DNA of 62,497 nucleotides from an uncultured Pelagibacteraceae bacterium (GCA_902594675.1 CACJNE010000009.1:1-62497); one strand, 5' to 3'. Counted from the first letter of the stretch, positions 25,098 through 34,150 are shown. Translations and numbers: made by a program. The notes: a model not told the origin generated them from the sequence alone.

Positions 25098-26417
25098 ATG
25101 AAAAATAAAACTCACCCACGTCAGTCTTGGACTTTTGATCAGTACACTAATTCAGAAATTAGAAGAGCGGCTGAAACAGGAATTTATGATATCAGAGGTG
25201 GAGGCTCAAAAAGAAAACTTCCACATTTTGATGATTTATTATTTTTAGGTGCCTCAATGTCTAGATATCCTCTAGAGGGATATAGAGAAAAATGTACCAC
25301 AAACGTAATTTTAGGCTCAAAATATGCAAAAAAACCTTTAGAACTTGATATCCCAATTACAATTGCAGGAATGAGCTTTGGCGCTCTATCAGGTCCTGCT
25401 AAAGAAGCGTTAGGTAGAGGCGCAAGTGAAGCTGGCACATCAACAACTACTGGAGATGGAGGAATGACACCAGAAGAAAGAGGTCAGTCTAAAAATTTAG
25501 TTTATCAACTTTTGCCCTCAAGATATGGAATGAATCCAAATGACTTGAGGAAGGCGGATGCAATTGAGGTGGTAATTGGACAGGGAGCAAAACCAGGTGG
25601 TGGAGGAATGTTGCTAGGGCAAAAAATAGATGATCGTGTTGCAGAGATGAGAACTTTGCCAAAAGGGATTGACCAAAGATCTGCGTGTCGTCATCCGGAT
25701 TGGACTGGTCCAGATGATTTAAAAATAAAAATTTTAGAATTGAGAGAAATCACAAAATGGAAAGTTCCTATATTTATTAAAATTGCTGGAGCTAGACCTT
25801 ATTATGATACCGCTTTAGCTGTTAAAGCAGGTGCAGACGTTGTGGTACTAGATGGTATGCAAGGAGGTACAGCTGCTACTCAAGAGGTATTTATTGAAAA
25901 TGTTGGGCAACCAACTTTAGCCTGCATAAGACCTGCTGTAGATGCATTACAAGATTTAAATTCTCACAGAGAAGTTCAGCTAATAATTTCTGGTGGAATT
26001 AGAAATGGCGCAGATGTAGCAAAAGCTCTTGCTTTAGGTGCAGATGCAGTATCAATTGGAAGTGCGGCAATGATTGCAATCGGTGATAATGATCCTAAGT
26101 GGGAAAAAGAATATGAAAAACTTGGAACTAAAGCTGGAGCATATGATGATTGGCATGAAGGAAACGATCCCGCTGGAATTTCAACTCAAAATCCAAAGTT
26201 AATGAAAAGATTGGATCCAAAAAAAGCAGGTAGAAAACTTTCAAATTATTTAAAAGTAATGTCTCTTGAAGCACAAACAATAGCTCGAGCTTGTGGAAAA
26301 AATAGTCTTCATAACTTAGAACCAGAAGATTTATGTGCATTAACTGTTGAAGCTGCAGCAATGGCTAGGGTCCCTTTGGCTGGAACAAATTGGATACCAG
26401 GTATTGAAAAGAAATAG
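25098..26417 (+). CDS. mgsC: N-methylglutamate synthase subunit C, FMN barrel without Fe-S cysteines
   Basis: This 439-aa FMN-dependent barrel subunit is related to the central and FMN domains of glutamate synthase. ITIAGMSFGALSGPAKEALG, TGDGGMTPEERGQSK, LDGMQGGTAATQEVF and LIISGGIRNGADVAKALALG are visible. At residues 348-362 the iron-sulfur cysteine segment of glutamate synthase is replaced by AYDDWHEGNDPAGIS, without any cysteine, although the flanking sequences (STQNPKLMKRLDP) still align with the paralogue at 19748. This subunit therefore cannot hold the usual 3Fe-4S cluster there. A ligase of the GmaS type follows after 39 bases. Confidence 0.8.
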   Translation: MKNKTHPRQSWTFDQYTNSEIRRAAETGIYDIRGGGSKRKLPHFDDLLFLGASMSRYPLEGYREKCTTNVILGSKYAKKPLELDIPITIAGMSFGALSGPAKEALGRGASEAGTSTTTGDGGMTPEERGQSKNLVYQLLPSRYGMNPNDLRKADAIEVVIGQGAKPGGGGMLLGQKIDDRVAEMRTLPKGIDQRSACRHPDWTGPDDLKIKILELREITKWKVPIFIKIAGARPYYDTALAVKAGADVVVLDGMQGGTAATQEVFIENVGQPTLACIRPAVDALQDLNSHREVQLIISGGIRNGADVAKALALGADAVSIGSAAMIAIGDNDPKWEKEYEKLGTKAGAYDDWHEGNDPAGISTQNPKLMKRLDPKKAGRKLSNYLKVMSLEAQTIARACGKNSLHNLEPEDLCALTVEAAAMARVPLAGTNWIPGIEKK

Positions 26418-26456
26418 TTATTGATAGTTATCAAATAATTCGTAGTATATTTATGA

Positions 26457-27782
26457 ATGCCTAAAAATTTATCGAATATTGCTAAATCAAAAAAAATTAA
26501 ATATTTTTTAATAAGTTTTGTAGATTTATTCGGCGTATTAAGATCAAAATTAGTACCTGCACGTGCAATAAAAGAAATGCAAAAAACCGGTGCAGGTTTT
26601 GCAGGATTTGCAGCATGGCTTGACATGTCTCCAGCAGACTCTGATATGTTTGCAATACCAGATCCAAATAGTTTAATACAATTACCATGGAATAAAGAAG
26701 TTGGATGGCTTGCCTCAGACTTGTGGATGGATGGCAAACCAGTGGATGCATCTCCTAGAGTAATGTTAAAAAACCAAATAAAAGCACTATCTAATGAGGG
26801 CTATTCAATGAAGTCTGGTGTTGAATGTGAGTATTTTCTTATTTCACCTGATGGCAGTTCAATAGCAGATCAAAGAGATACGCAATCTAAACCTTGTTAT
26901 GATCAATCATCTCTAATGAGACAGTATGGTTTAATTAAGGAAATATGTGACTGCATGATTGAAATGGGGTGGAACCCATATCAAAATGATCATGAAGACG
27001 CAAATGGTCAATTTGAAATGAACTGGGATTATACTGACTGTTTAACTACAGCAGATAGACATACATTTTTCAAATTTATGGTAAAGACATTAGCTGAAAA
27101 ATATGGTCTCAGAGCTACGTTTATGCCTAAACCTTTTGAAAAACTTACAGGGAACGGATGTCATGCTCATATTTCACTTTGGAAAAAGAAAAAAAATATA
27201 TTTTTAGATAAAAACGATAAGTTGGGTCTAAGTAAGTTGGCATATAATTTTTTAGGTGGCATAATTAAAAATGCAGGTTCTTTATCAGCGTTTTTCAATC
27301 CAACATTAAATAGTTACAGACGAATAAATGCACCACCAACAACTTCTGGGGCGACTTGGTCTCCAAGTAGTATTTCTTATACGGGAAATAATAGAACACA
27401 CATGATAAGAGTTCCTGACCCAGGAAGATTTGAACTAAGACTAATGGATGGCTCAGCAAATCCATATTTATTACAAGCAGGAGTTTTGGCTGCAGGCATA
27501 AACGGTATCAGAAAAAAAATAAATCCAGGCAAACCATTATTTTGTAATATGTATACAGATCATAAAAAATATCCAAATTTAAAAAAATTACCAAATACTT
27601 TAGAAGACTCCCTTGAGATGTTAAATTCAAATACCGTCTTAAAAAATGCTTTTGGCAAAAATGTGTTGCATAGTTATATAAAATTAAAAAAATCTGAAAT
27701 TCAAAGTTTCAAATTAAAAGAAAATTTTGACAAACTTAAACCTATTACAAAATGGGAAAGATCTAACACATTAGATTGTTAA
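26457..27782 (+). CDS. gmaS: Gamma-glutamylmethylamide synthetase
   Basis: GmaS uses ATP to join methylamine to glutamate, the first step of the indirect N-methylglutamate route for monomethylamine. The 441-aa protein has the length and segments I expect for GmaS: KYFLISFVDLFGVLRSKLVPA near the N-terminus (two overlapping pieces), MQKTGAGFAGFAAWLDMSPAD, GVECEYFL, QNDHEDANGQFEMNWDY, TGNGCHAHISLW and TTSGATWSPS followed by RVPDPGRFELRLMDGSANPYL. It belongs to the type III glutamate-ammonia-ligase-like branch rather than to GlnA. It follows mgsABC in the same direction, which strongly supports the pathway. The GlnT paralogue at 16468 is clearly more distant. Confidence 0.85.
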   Translation: MPKNLSNIAKSKKIKYFLISFVDLFGVLRSKLVPARAIKEMQKTGAGFAGFAAWLDMSPADSDMFAIPDPNSLIQLPWNKEVGWLASDLWMDGKPVDASPRVMLKNQIKALSNEGYSMKSGVECEYFLISPDGSSIADQRDTQSKPCYDQSSLMRQYGLIKEICDCMIEMGWNPYQNDHEDANGQFEMNWDYTDCLTTADRHTFFKFMVKTLAEKYGLRATFMPKPFEKLTGNGCHAHISLWKKKKNIFLDKNDKLGLSKLAYNFLGGIIKNAGSLSAFFNPTLNSYRRINAPPTTSGATWSPSSISYTGNNRTHMIRVPDPGRFELRLMDGSANPYLLQAGVLAAGINGIRKKINPGKPLFCNMYTDHKKYPNLKKLPNTLEDSLEMLNSNTVLKNAFGKNVLHSYIKLKKSEIQSFKLKENFDKLKPITKWERSNTLDC

Positions 27783-27785
27783 GGT

Positions 27786-28931
27786 ATGTCTATTAATTAT
27801 AGACAGATTAAAAAATTTTCATCATTTATAGAAAACAATAATTATTCATTTAGTAGAGAAAAAATATTAAAAGTATTAGACAAAAGTGCGATTGATAAAG
27901 CATATAATACAATATCCAATTGGGAAACTTATGCCCCTACCCCTCTTCTTAATTTAAACAAACTTTCAAAAGATCTAGGACTAAAAAATATTTTTTATAA
28001 AGATGAGTCAAAAAGGTTTGGTCTCAAATCATTTAAAGCTCTTGGTGGAGCTTATGCTGTAGAGCAAGTCTCCTCTGGAAACAAAAATGTAGTAGTGGCA
28101 ACTGCAACCGCAGGAAATCATGGCAAATCAGTTGCATGGGGAGCAAAAAGATTAGGAATTGCATGCAAGATCTTCATAAGTGAATTTGTTAGCGATACAC
28201 GTGCTTACGAAATGAGAAAACTTGGGGCTGATGTAATTCAAGTTAAAGGAAATTATGAGAACTCATTAGAAGAGTGCATTAAACAATCCGAAAAAAATGG
28301 TTGGGAAATTGTCCAAGATGTAGCCTGGGAAAATTATCTTAATGTTCCAAAACTAACGATGGCTGGATATTCCGTAATGATTGAGGAAATATCAAAACAA
28401 ACTGATGAATATATTACACATATTTTTTTACAAGCAGGTGTTGGAGGTATGGCATCTGGAGTAATAGCAGGTGTTGCGAGATATTTTAAAAGAATTCCTA
28501 AAATTATTGTTATTGAGCCAGAAAATGCAGATTGTGTATTGAAAAGTATTGATGCTGGTAAACTCACAAAAGTTGAAATTGAAAAAGAGAGTATCATGGG
28601 TGGAATGTCTTGTGGAGAAGTATCATTGGTCCCATGGCAAATTCTTAAGAATTCAGTAAATAATTGTCTAAGTATCCCTGATGACGATATTCCGTTGTCA
28701 GTTGCAATGTTGGCGAAAAGATACTTTGGAGATGAAGAAATTATTGCGGGCGAGTGTTCAGCGCCTGCTGTAATAAGTCTAAATGTGAGTTGCAATAACG
28801 AACAAATTAAGAAAGATCTTAAATTAGATATGAATGCAAATGTTTTATTGATTGGATGTGAAGGCGATACAGACATAAAATTATATAACAAACTTCTTTC
28901 CAAAGGATCAGAAAAGTTATCCAATGTCTAA
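27786..28931 (+). CDS. PLP-dependent diaminopropionate ammonia-lyase-like enzyme
   Basis: This fold-type II PLP enzyme most resembles 2,3-diaminopropionate ammonia-lyase (DpaL), which releases pyruvate and two ammonia from diaminopropionate. The PLP lysine is in KDESKRFGLKSFKALGGAYAV, the family's signature segment. TATAGNHGKSVAWGAKRLG binds the cofactor phosphate, and QAGVGGMASGVIAG and EPENADCVLKS follow in the usual order. At 381 aa it is close to DpaL (about 400). It is 3 bases after gmaS and overlaps the photolyase gene by 8 bases. Its role in an amine operon is unclear; a different beta-substituted amino acid may be the real substrate. Confidence 0.75.
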   Translation: MSINYRQIKKFSSFIENNNYSFSREKILKVLDKSAIDKAYNTISNWETYAPTPLLNLNKLSKDLGLKNIFYKDESKRFGLKSFKALGGAYAVEQVSSGNKNVVVATATAGNHGKSVAWGAKRLGIACKIFISEFVSDTRAYEMRKLGADVIQVKGNYENSLEECIKQSEKNGWEIVQDVAWENYLNVPKLTMAGYSVMIEEISKQTDEYITHIFLQAGVGGMASGVIAGVARYFKRIPKIIVIEPENADCVLKSIDAGKLTKVEIEKESIMGGMSCGEVSLVPWQILKNSVNNCLSIPDDDIPLSVAMLAKRYFGDEEIIAGECSAPAVISLNVSCNNEQIKKDLKLDMNANVLLIGCEGDTDIKLYNKLLSKGSEKLSNV

Positions 28932-30348
28932 TAAGGCTCTTGTTTGGTTAAGAGATGATTTTCGCATAAACAATAATGATGCATTAACTTATGCTACAAA
29001 TAATCATGACATTGTAACTGTAGTTTTCATTTTTAATAATAATATTTTTGATAGTAAAAGAGAGGCTCAAAAATGGTGGATAAGCAAATCTCTTGAGAGT
29101 TTTAGATCAGATTTAAAAAAATTCAATATTGGATTAGAAATTATTAAGGATGATGAAATTAACTTTTTTTCTAAATTAAAATCTAATAATAAAATTTCTG
29201 TTTATTGGAATAAAGTTTATGAACCTACTGAATTAGATAAAGATAAAAAAATTGGAAAAGATTTTACTAATAAAAAAATTGATTTTAAATTTTTTAAAGG
29301 AAATGTGCTAAATGAATATAATAAAATTACTAAAAATGATGGATCACCTTTTAAAGTTTATAGTCCTTTTTGGAGAAATGCAGAGCAATATTATTTAGAG
29401 AGACTTCCAGATAAAATAAACAAGGTCAAAAAATGTAAAAAGATAGAAGTACTATTTAAAAAACAAATAAAATCTGAAGAGATTTTACCTAAGTCAAAAT
29501 GGTATATGAAGTTTGAGAAATACTGGATACCTTCAGAAAAAAAAGCTCATGAATACTTAGATAACTTTATAAATAAAAACATATTAAATTATGGTTTAGA
29601 TCGTGACTTTCCATCAATTAATGGAACATCAAAACTTTCTCCATATATTAGAAATGGACAGATTAATGTTGGTGATATCTGGGAGAAATGTAAAAAATTA
29701 AAGTCTAAAAATATAAGTGTAAAAAAATATACTAATGAAATTGGTTGGAGAGAGTTTTCACATAGTCTTATTAATTACTTTCCAGAAATGCTGAGGGGAA
29801 ATTTAAGAAAAGAATTTGATAATTTCCCATGGGTTAATAATGCTAAATTTTTAAATGCATGGAAAAAAGGAATGACGGGCTATCCGATTGTTGATGCTGG
29901 AATGAGAGAATTATATGAAACGGGTTGGATGCATAACCGGATAAGAATGGTTGTTGGCTCCTTTTTAGTTAAACATTTAAGAATTAATTGGAAAGAAGGA
30001 GAAAAATATTTCAGAAATTGTCTACTTGATTTTAATGAAGCAAATAATGTTGCTCAATGGCAATGGGTAGCGGGATGTGGAGCTGATGCTGCTCCATATT
30101 TCAGAATTTTTAACCCTATTTTACAGGGTGAAAAATTCGATAAACAAGGACAATATGTAAAAAAATGGGTTCCTGAATTAAATAAAGTGCCTACAAAATT
30201 TATTCATAAACCCTGGGAAATGGAAAGAAAATACCAAGAAGCAATAAATACTATTATTGGTTCTGATTATCCTATGCCAATTGTGATCCATGAAAAGGCT
30301 AGGAATGATGCTTTGAGTGCTTTTCAATCTATTAAGAAAAAAAACTAA
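28924..30348 (+). CDS. phrB: Deoxyribodipyrimidine photolyase (class I cryptochrome/photolyase family)
   Basis: It repairs UV-made cyclobutane pyrimidine dimers with light, using FAD and an antenna cofactor. The 474-aa protein has the N-terminal antenna domain (ALVWLRDDFRINNNDAL) and a C-terminal FAD domain with NEIGWREFSHSLINYFP, WKKGMTGYPIVDAGMREL, GWMHNRIRMVVGSFLVKHL and NVAQWQWVAGCGADAAPYF, all diagnostic. This is expected in a surface-ocean bacterium. It is the last gene of a long plus-strand run and overlaps the diaminopropionate-lyase-like gene by 8 bases. Its stop overlaps that of the convergent yjbQ gene by 4 bases. Confidence 0.93.
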   Translation: MSNKALVWLRDDFRINNNDALTYATNNHDIVTVVFIFNNNIFDSKREAQKWWISKSLESFRSDLKKFNIGLEIIKDDEINFFSKLKSNNKISVYWNKVYEPTELDKDKKIGKDFTNKKIDFKFFKGNVLNEYNKITKNDGSPFKVYSPFWRNAEQYYLERLPDKINKVKKCKKIEVLFKKQIKSEEILPKSKWYMKFEKYWIPSEKKAHEYLDNFINKNILNYGLDRDFPSINGTSKLSPYIRNGQINVGDIWEKCKKLKSKNISVKKYTNEIGWREFSHSLINYFPEMLRGNLRKEFDNFPWVNNAKFLNAWKKGMTGYPIVDAGMRELYETGWMHNRIRMVVGSFLVKHLRINWKEGEKYFRNCLLDFNEANNVAQWQWVAGCGADAAPYFRIFNPILQGEKFDKQGQYVKKWVPELNKVPTKFIHKPWEMERKYQEAINTIIGSDYPMPIVIHEKARNDALSAFQSIKKKN

Positions 30349-30764
30349 TCCCCTATAAAATGATGTATTACGATTCGTGTAGTTGGATCTAATCTATGCT
30401 CAAATAGATAAATACCTTGCCAAGTTCCTAAAAGAATTTCATTTTTTTTAATACTGAAAGAAATTTGATTATTGGTTAAAGCTGATTTTATATGAGCAGG
30501 CATATCATCCTTACCTTCGTTAGTATGGATATATAAAGAATTGTCCATAGGTACTAACTTATTAAAATAATTTATTAAATCAGTTTGAACATCTGGATCT
30601 GCATTTTCTTGAACGATTAGAGATGCACTTGTATGTTGAATTGATAAATTCAAAATACCATTTTTAAAATTATTTTTTTTGACCCACTCAATTGTTTTAT
30701 CTGTAAATTCATAAAGTTTTTGTCCACTTGTGTTGATTTTTAGATTGTAAAACTCTTGCATCAT
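30345..30764 (-). CDS. yjbQ: YjbQ / UPF0047 family protein
   Basis: The 139-aa protein is a full-length UPF0047 member. The family forms trimers and has been linked to a minor thiamine-phosphate-synthase activity; its main role is uncertain. The conserved segments are visible: GILNLSIQHTSASLIVQENADPDVQTDL, split here as GILNLSIQHTSASL and QENADPDVQTDL, then NEGKDDMPAHIKSAL and LLGTWQGIYLFEHR. His and Asp/Glu in these segments make the putative metal site. It ends the minus-strand block headed by csaA and lies 3 bases after zapE. Two adjacent ATG codons could serve as start. Confidence 0.88.
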   Translation of the reverse strand: MMQEFYNLKINTSGQKLYEFTDKTIEWVKKNNFKNGILNLSIQHTSASLIVQENADPDVQTDLINYFNKLVPMDNSLYIHTNEGKDDMPAHIKSALTNNQISFSIKKNEILLGTWQGIYLFEHRLDPTTRIVIHHFIGD

Positions 30765-30767
30765 ATA

Positions 30768-31820
30768 TTAATTTAATTTTTGCGACGTCATTTCATACAA
30801 ACGACTTACAGTTCTTTTAAACGGCTCTTTTAGACTTTTTGATGAACAAATTGATTTTAAATCCACTTTAGATTTAATCATTAATGGTATTTTTTTTTCA
30901 TAAATAACATCTATAAATGTTATAAACCTTTGTTGTTGATTAGAATTGCTTTCATTAAAATTAGGTAGATTTTCAATAAAAATTAAATCACTTTCTTTTG
31001 CAATCTCAATATAATCTTCAGATCCTAAGTTTTTATTACATATTTCATCAAAAGTGAATTTAATAACTCTTTCATAATAGTTCCTAATTTTTAGTTTGCG
31101 ACCTTTAATATCTAATATTTTAGATGTTTTATTTTTACCTTTTGTCATTTTTCTAAAAAACTTATTAAATCTAAAGTTCGAAGATTTATCTATGGGAGAT
31201 AAAAATCTATCCAAGGTTATATTTTTATTAGCTCTATAATCTTCATCAATATTAAGTTCTATTTCTGAACAATTACTCTCTAAAATTTTTATAAATGGTA
31301 AAAATTGGTCCCTTTGAAGTCCATTTTTATACAAATCTTTCACATTTATATTTGAGGAAAAAATTACTCTTAACTTATTTTCAAATATCTTTTCAAATAA
31401 TTTACCTAATATCATTGCATCTACGATATTAGTAACTTGAAATTCATCGAAATAAATTAATTTTGTTTTTTTTGATAAATCTTTAACGAATTTGTCTAAA
31501 CTATTATTTTTTCTATTTTTTTTGTTTTTATACACATATTCATGAAATTTGATCATAAACTCATTGAAATGTAATCTTATTTTTTTTTCTTTTAAAGAAT
31601 TAAAAAAAAAATTTAAAATCATAGTTTTGCCTACACCTACATCTCCAACTAAATAAAAACCTAATTTAATATTTTTTTCCGTAAATATTTTTTTAAATAA
31701 AGACTGCTTGAAGTTCAGATTATAAAATTCACTTAATTTTTTGATAATACTAATTTGATTTTCATTAATTTCATATTCTTTATCTTCACAAAATTTAAGG
31801 AATTCATTATTTAAATTCAT
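30768..31820 (-). CDS. zapE: Cell division ATPase ZapE (AFG1/LACE1-like)
   Basis: This AAA+-like ATPase is related to mitochondrial AFG1 and to E. coli ZapE, which associates with the constricting division ring. The 350-aa protein has Walker A GDVGVGKTMIL near residue 58, Walker B KLIYFDEFQVTNIVDAM, and a sensor region (RVIFSSNINVKDLYKNGLQRDQFLPFI) typical of the family. The C-terminal part (RTVSRLYEMTSQ) is also conserved. The start overlaps the cupin gene stop by 4 bases. It is lysine- and asparagine-rich but otherwise complete. Confidence 0.9.
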   Translation of the reverse strand: MNLNNEFLKFCEDKEYEINENQISIIKKLSEFYNLNFKQSLFKKIFTEKNIKLGFYLVGDVGVGKTMILNFFFNSLKEKKIRLHFNEFMIKFHEYVYKNKKNRKNNSLDKFVKDLSKKTKLIYFDEFQVTNIVDAMILGKLFEKIFENKLRVIFSSNINVKDLYKNGLQRDQFLPFIKILESNCSEIELNIDEDYRANKNITLDRFLSPIDKSSNFRFNKFFRKMTKGKNKTSKILDIKGRKLKIRNYYERVIKFTFDEICNKNLGSEDYIEIAKESDLIFIENLPNFNESNSNQQQRFITFIDVIYEKKIPLMIKSKVDLKSICSSKSLKEPFKRTVSRLYEMTSQKLN

Positions 31821-32245
31821 TTTTTAGTTTTAAAGTCAATTCCATATTCTGATCTCGGTCCTTTTCTAAGACCATAAGGACCAGCTATAAAAATAGTTAT
31901 AGGTCTGGTACCTGGTTCTAAGTCTACTCTGTGAAAATTATTAGCCGATCTAAATCCTATATAGCCTGGAGCTCTCCAAACTTTACCTGATTTTAATGTT
32001 TCCCAATATCCTCCTCTTAGTATTATTGTAATAAAAGGAAATAAATGATTATGTACGCCATCGCCATGATCATCATCTAACATTTCATGAATTAAAATAT
32101 TAAATGGGAACCATTTAGGTCTATGTCGAAATAACAAATAGTATCTATTCATCCAGGGTTTAGCTTTACTATACTCAGGGTGAGATGGTCCTCTATCCAA
32201 TACAACTTTTTTTCTACCTAATTTTTCTAAAATTTTTAAAAACAT
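31817..32245 (-). CDS. Cupin-like protein of unknown substrate
   Basis: The 142-aa protein looks like a single small cupin. HNHLFPFITIILRGGYWET carries the His-x-His of cupin motif 1 followed by the expected Gly-rich turn, and APGYIGFRSANNFHRVDLEPG resembles motif 2 with its histidine. The upstream HEMLDDDHGDGVHNH segment adds further possible metal ligands. There is no signal peptide. It sits between bamB (1-base overlap) and zapE (4-base overlap) in what looks like one transcript. It may be a small iron or zinc dioxygenase-like or sensory protein; I cannot name a reaction. Confidence 0.65.
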   Translation of the reverse strand: MFLKILEKLGRKKVVLDRGPSHPEYSKAKPWMNRYYLLFRHRPKWFPFNILIHEMLDDDHGDGVHNHLFPFITIILRGGYWETLKSGKVWRAPGYIGFRSANNFHRVDLEPGTRPITIFIAGPYGLRKGPRSEYGIDFKTKK

Positions 32246-33516
32246 CAGTTTATTTTAACGATAGCATTATCTTTTATCAAATACATGTTATTGTTAAAAA
32301 CTGATGGTCTAGAAATTTTTGAACCATGAAGTTTGATTATTTTTTCTTGAAACCCTGTTGACGAATTTATTATTAATAATCTCCCATTACTCAAGGAAAG
32401 AAATATTTTTTGATTACCGTGTATAAATCCTGTAGGTTTGATTTTATCCCTATTTTTAAAATTGGTAAGAACATCTGTTATTCTCAAAATATTTCCAGTT
32501 CTGTCGTCTATTACGAATAAATATCCTTCGTTAGATACTGTAAAAATTAAACTTTCAATAATTGTCGGTCTTAAACTTGAATTAATAGATTGTGTCCATT
32601 TAATTATTCCAGTTTTTGCATCAATAGAAAAAAATTCATTTTTATTATTTGAGAAATAAATAGTATCATTTTCAAAAACAAGATCTGAGTTCTCTAAACT
32701 AAATGCTTCTTGATATATAAGATTACTTTGAGTAGGTGTCTGCCATACCAAACTCCCATTATTGACATCGAGTGCTGTGACATCTCCTAGATTATTTATA
32801 AAAAAAACAATTTCATCTTTTAAAATAATAGAAAGTTTTTTTTGAGATTTAATAAATGAGTTATCTGTTTTAAAGTTCCATAATTCTGTACCATCTTTTG
32901 ATGAAATTGCTCTTATTACATTATCAAAATCAATTGATATAAATTTATCTTCATAAACCTTTATATCAGAATTAAAAGATGATGAGCTATATTTTGACCA
33001 AATTACTTTTCCATCATCTAAATTAATTGAATACATTTTTGATAAATTATCATTTACGATTAAGTTTTTATCAACTTGAGCAAAATACAATATTGGATTT
33101 AGTTTTTTTTCTTTTTTATTATAATTATTGACTTTCCATATCTGTTTAAGATTTTCACTGAGTTTAAAAATTGTCCCTTTTCCATCAAAGAAAATGATAT
33201 TTTTATCTTGCGTAAAAAATAATTCTGGTTGATTTGAGTTAAACTTTTTTATCTTACTTATTTTAAAATTTGAAATACTTTCAAAATTTGAGACAAAGTT
33301 TATGTTACCATTATTGTTACTATTATTTTTTAAAAAAGGTTTTTGTTTAAAAGTATTTAAATCTTTAATTTTTAATTGCTGATTGAACTCTTTTTCAATA
33401 GGCTGAATTTTTTGGAAAATATCCACTAAATTTTCATTTTCATTGTTCTCGTTTTTGGTAAAGCTACAATTGGATATAAATAATAAAATTATTATATATT
33501 TAATACATTTATTCAC
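32245..33516 (-). CDS. bamB: Outer-membrane assembly lipoprotein BamB-like
   Basis: BamB is a beta-propeller lipoprotein of the BAM complex that inserts outer-membrane proteins. The 423-aa protein has a lipoprotein signal (IIILLFISNCSFT) with the modified cysteine at about residue 17. It then has an unstructured Asn-rich linker and PQQ-like propeller repeats recognisable by G-x-x-x-W turns (GKVIWSKY, GTELWNFK, GSLVWQTP, GIIKWTQS). The upstream partner is the YfgM-like gene, overlapping by 8 bases, the same order as in many proteobacteria. A der (engA) gene, often next, is not present here. Confidence 0.85.
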   Translation of the reverse strand: MNKCIKYIIILLFISNCSFTKNENNENENLVDIFQKIQPIEKEFNQQLKIKDLNTFKQKPFLKNNSNNNGNINFVSNFESISNFKISKIKKFNSNQPELFFTQDKNIIFFDGKGTIFKLSENLKQIWKVNNYNKKEKKLNPILYFAQVDKNLIVNDNLSKMYSINLDDGKVIWSKYSSSSFNSDIKVYEDKFISIDFDNVIRAISSKDGTELWNFKTDNSFIKSQKKLSIILKDEIVFFINNLGDVTALDVNNGSLVWQTPTQSNLIYQEAFSLENSDLVFENDTIYFSNNKNEFFSIDAKTGIIKWTQSINSSLRPTIIESLIFTVSNEGYLFVIDDRTGNILRITDVLTNFKNRDKIKPTGFIHGNQKIFLSLSNGRLLIINSSTGFQEKIIKLHGSKISRPSVFNNNMYLIKDNAIVKIN

Positions 33517-34150
33517 TGAAATCTGAACGTAATCTTTTTTGAACTTCTAATTTAATTTTCGGACTAGTATTTTCCATCTCTACTATCTGATTAAAAAATT
33601 CTTTAGATTTTTGCTTTTGATTTTTTGACAAATAAAATTCTGCCATTAAATATAAGGCTTGTGGTTTCCACATACTTTCTGATTTAATTATTGGATTTAG
33701 TATATTTAATAATTCATTTTCTTGGACATAATCAGAATTAAATAATCCTTTTTTATAAATAGTTAAGTTTTTAATCTCTTTTTCAAGAGGTATGTTGTTT
33801 ATTAAAATATCGAAGTATGAATTAATTTCATCTTTTGATGATATTAAATCATTGTCTAACAAAAAGAAAAAGGCCAATGGTGAATATGTTTTATCTTTGA
33901 TATTTATAATGTCGATTAATTCATCATTTACATTTTTTTGACCATTTTCAAAACTTGTTACAATCTTATTAAATTTATTTGCTAATTTAATTTTGTTCCT
34001 AGACTTAAATTCCTGATACGCAAAAAAACTTATTAATATTAATATTAATATTGTAAATAAAGTTATTATTTTTTTTCTTTTATCGACTAAGAAATTTTTA
34101 AGTTTCTCAATTCTTGTATTTGTATTGATGATTTCTATTTCCTCATCCAT
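33509..34150 (-). CDS. YfgM-like TPR membrane protein
   Basis: The 213-aa protein has a short cytoplasmic N-terminus, one membrane helix at about residues 31-48 (ITLFTILILILISFFAYQEF) and a periplasmic helical domain. The domain ends in a TPR-like pair of helices (KPQALYLMAEFYLSKNQKQKSKEFFNQI, in two parts). This matches the YfgM / Tpr_21 group, linked in E. coli to the Sec translocon and periplasmic chaperones. The neighbour bamB supports it. It overlaps acnA by 8 bases. The short repeated ATTAAT stretch near 34030 only encodes the Ile/Leu helix. Confidence 0.75.
   Translation of the reverse strand: MDEEIEIINTNTRIEKLKNFLVDKRKKIITLFTILILILISFFAYQEFKSRNKIKLANKFNKIVTSFENGQKNVNDELIDIINIKDKTYSPLAFFFLLDNDLISSKDEINSYFDILINNIPLEKEIKNLTIYKKGLFNSDYVQENELLNILNPIIKSESMWKPQALYLMAEFYLSKNQKQKSKEFFNQIVEMENTSPKIKLEVQKRLRSDFSE

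Noticed and set aside
28334..28924. A 196-codon open frame on the minus strand
   Set aside because: It lies wholly inside the diaminopropionate-lyase-like gene, which has clear PLP motifs in the other frame; the antisense product has no recognisable features.
34020..34055. ATTAAT simple repeat
   Set aside because: It encodes the Ile/Leu membrane helix of the YfgM-like protein and is explained by codon bias.
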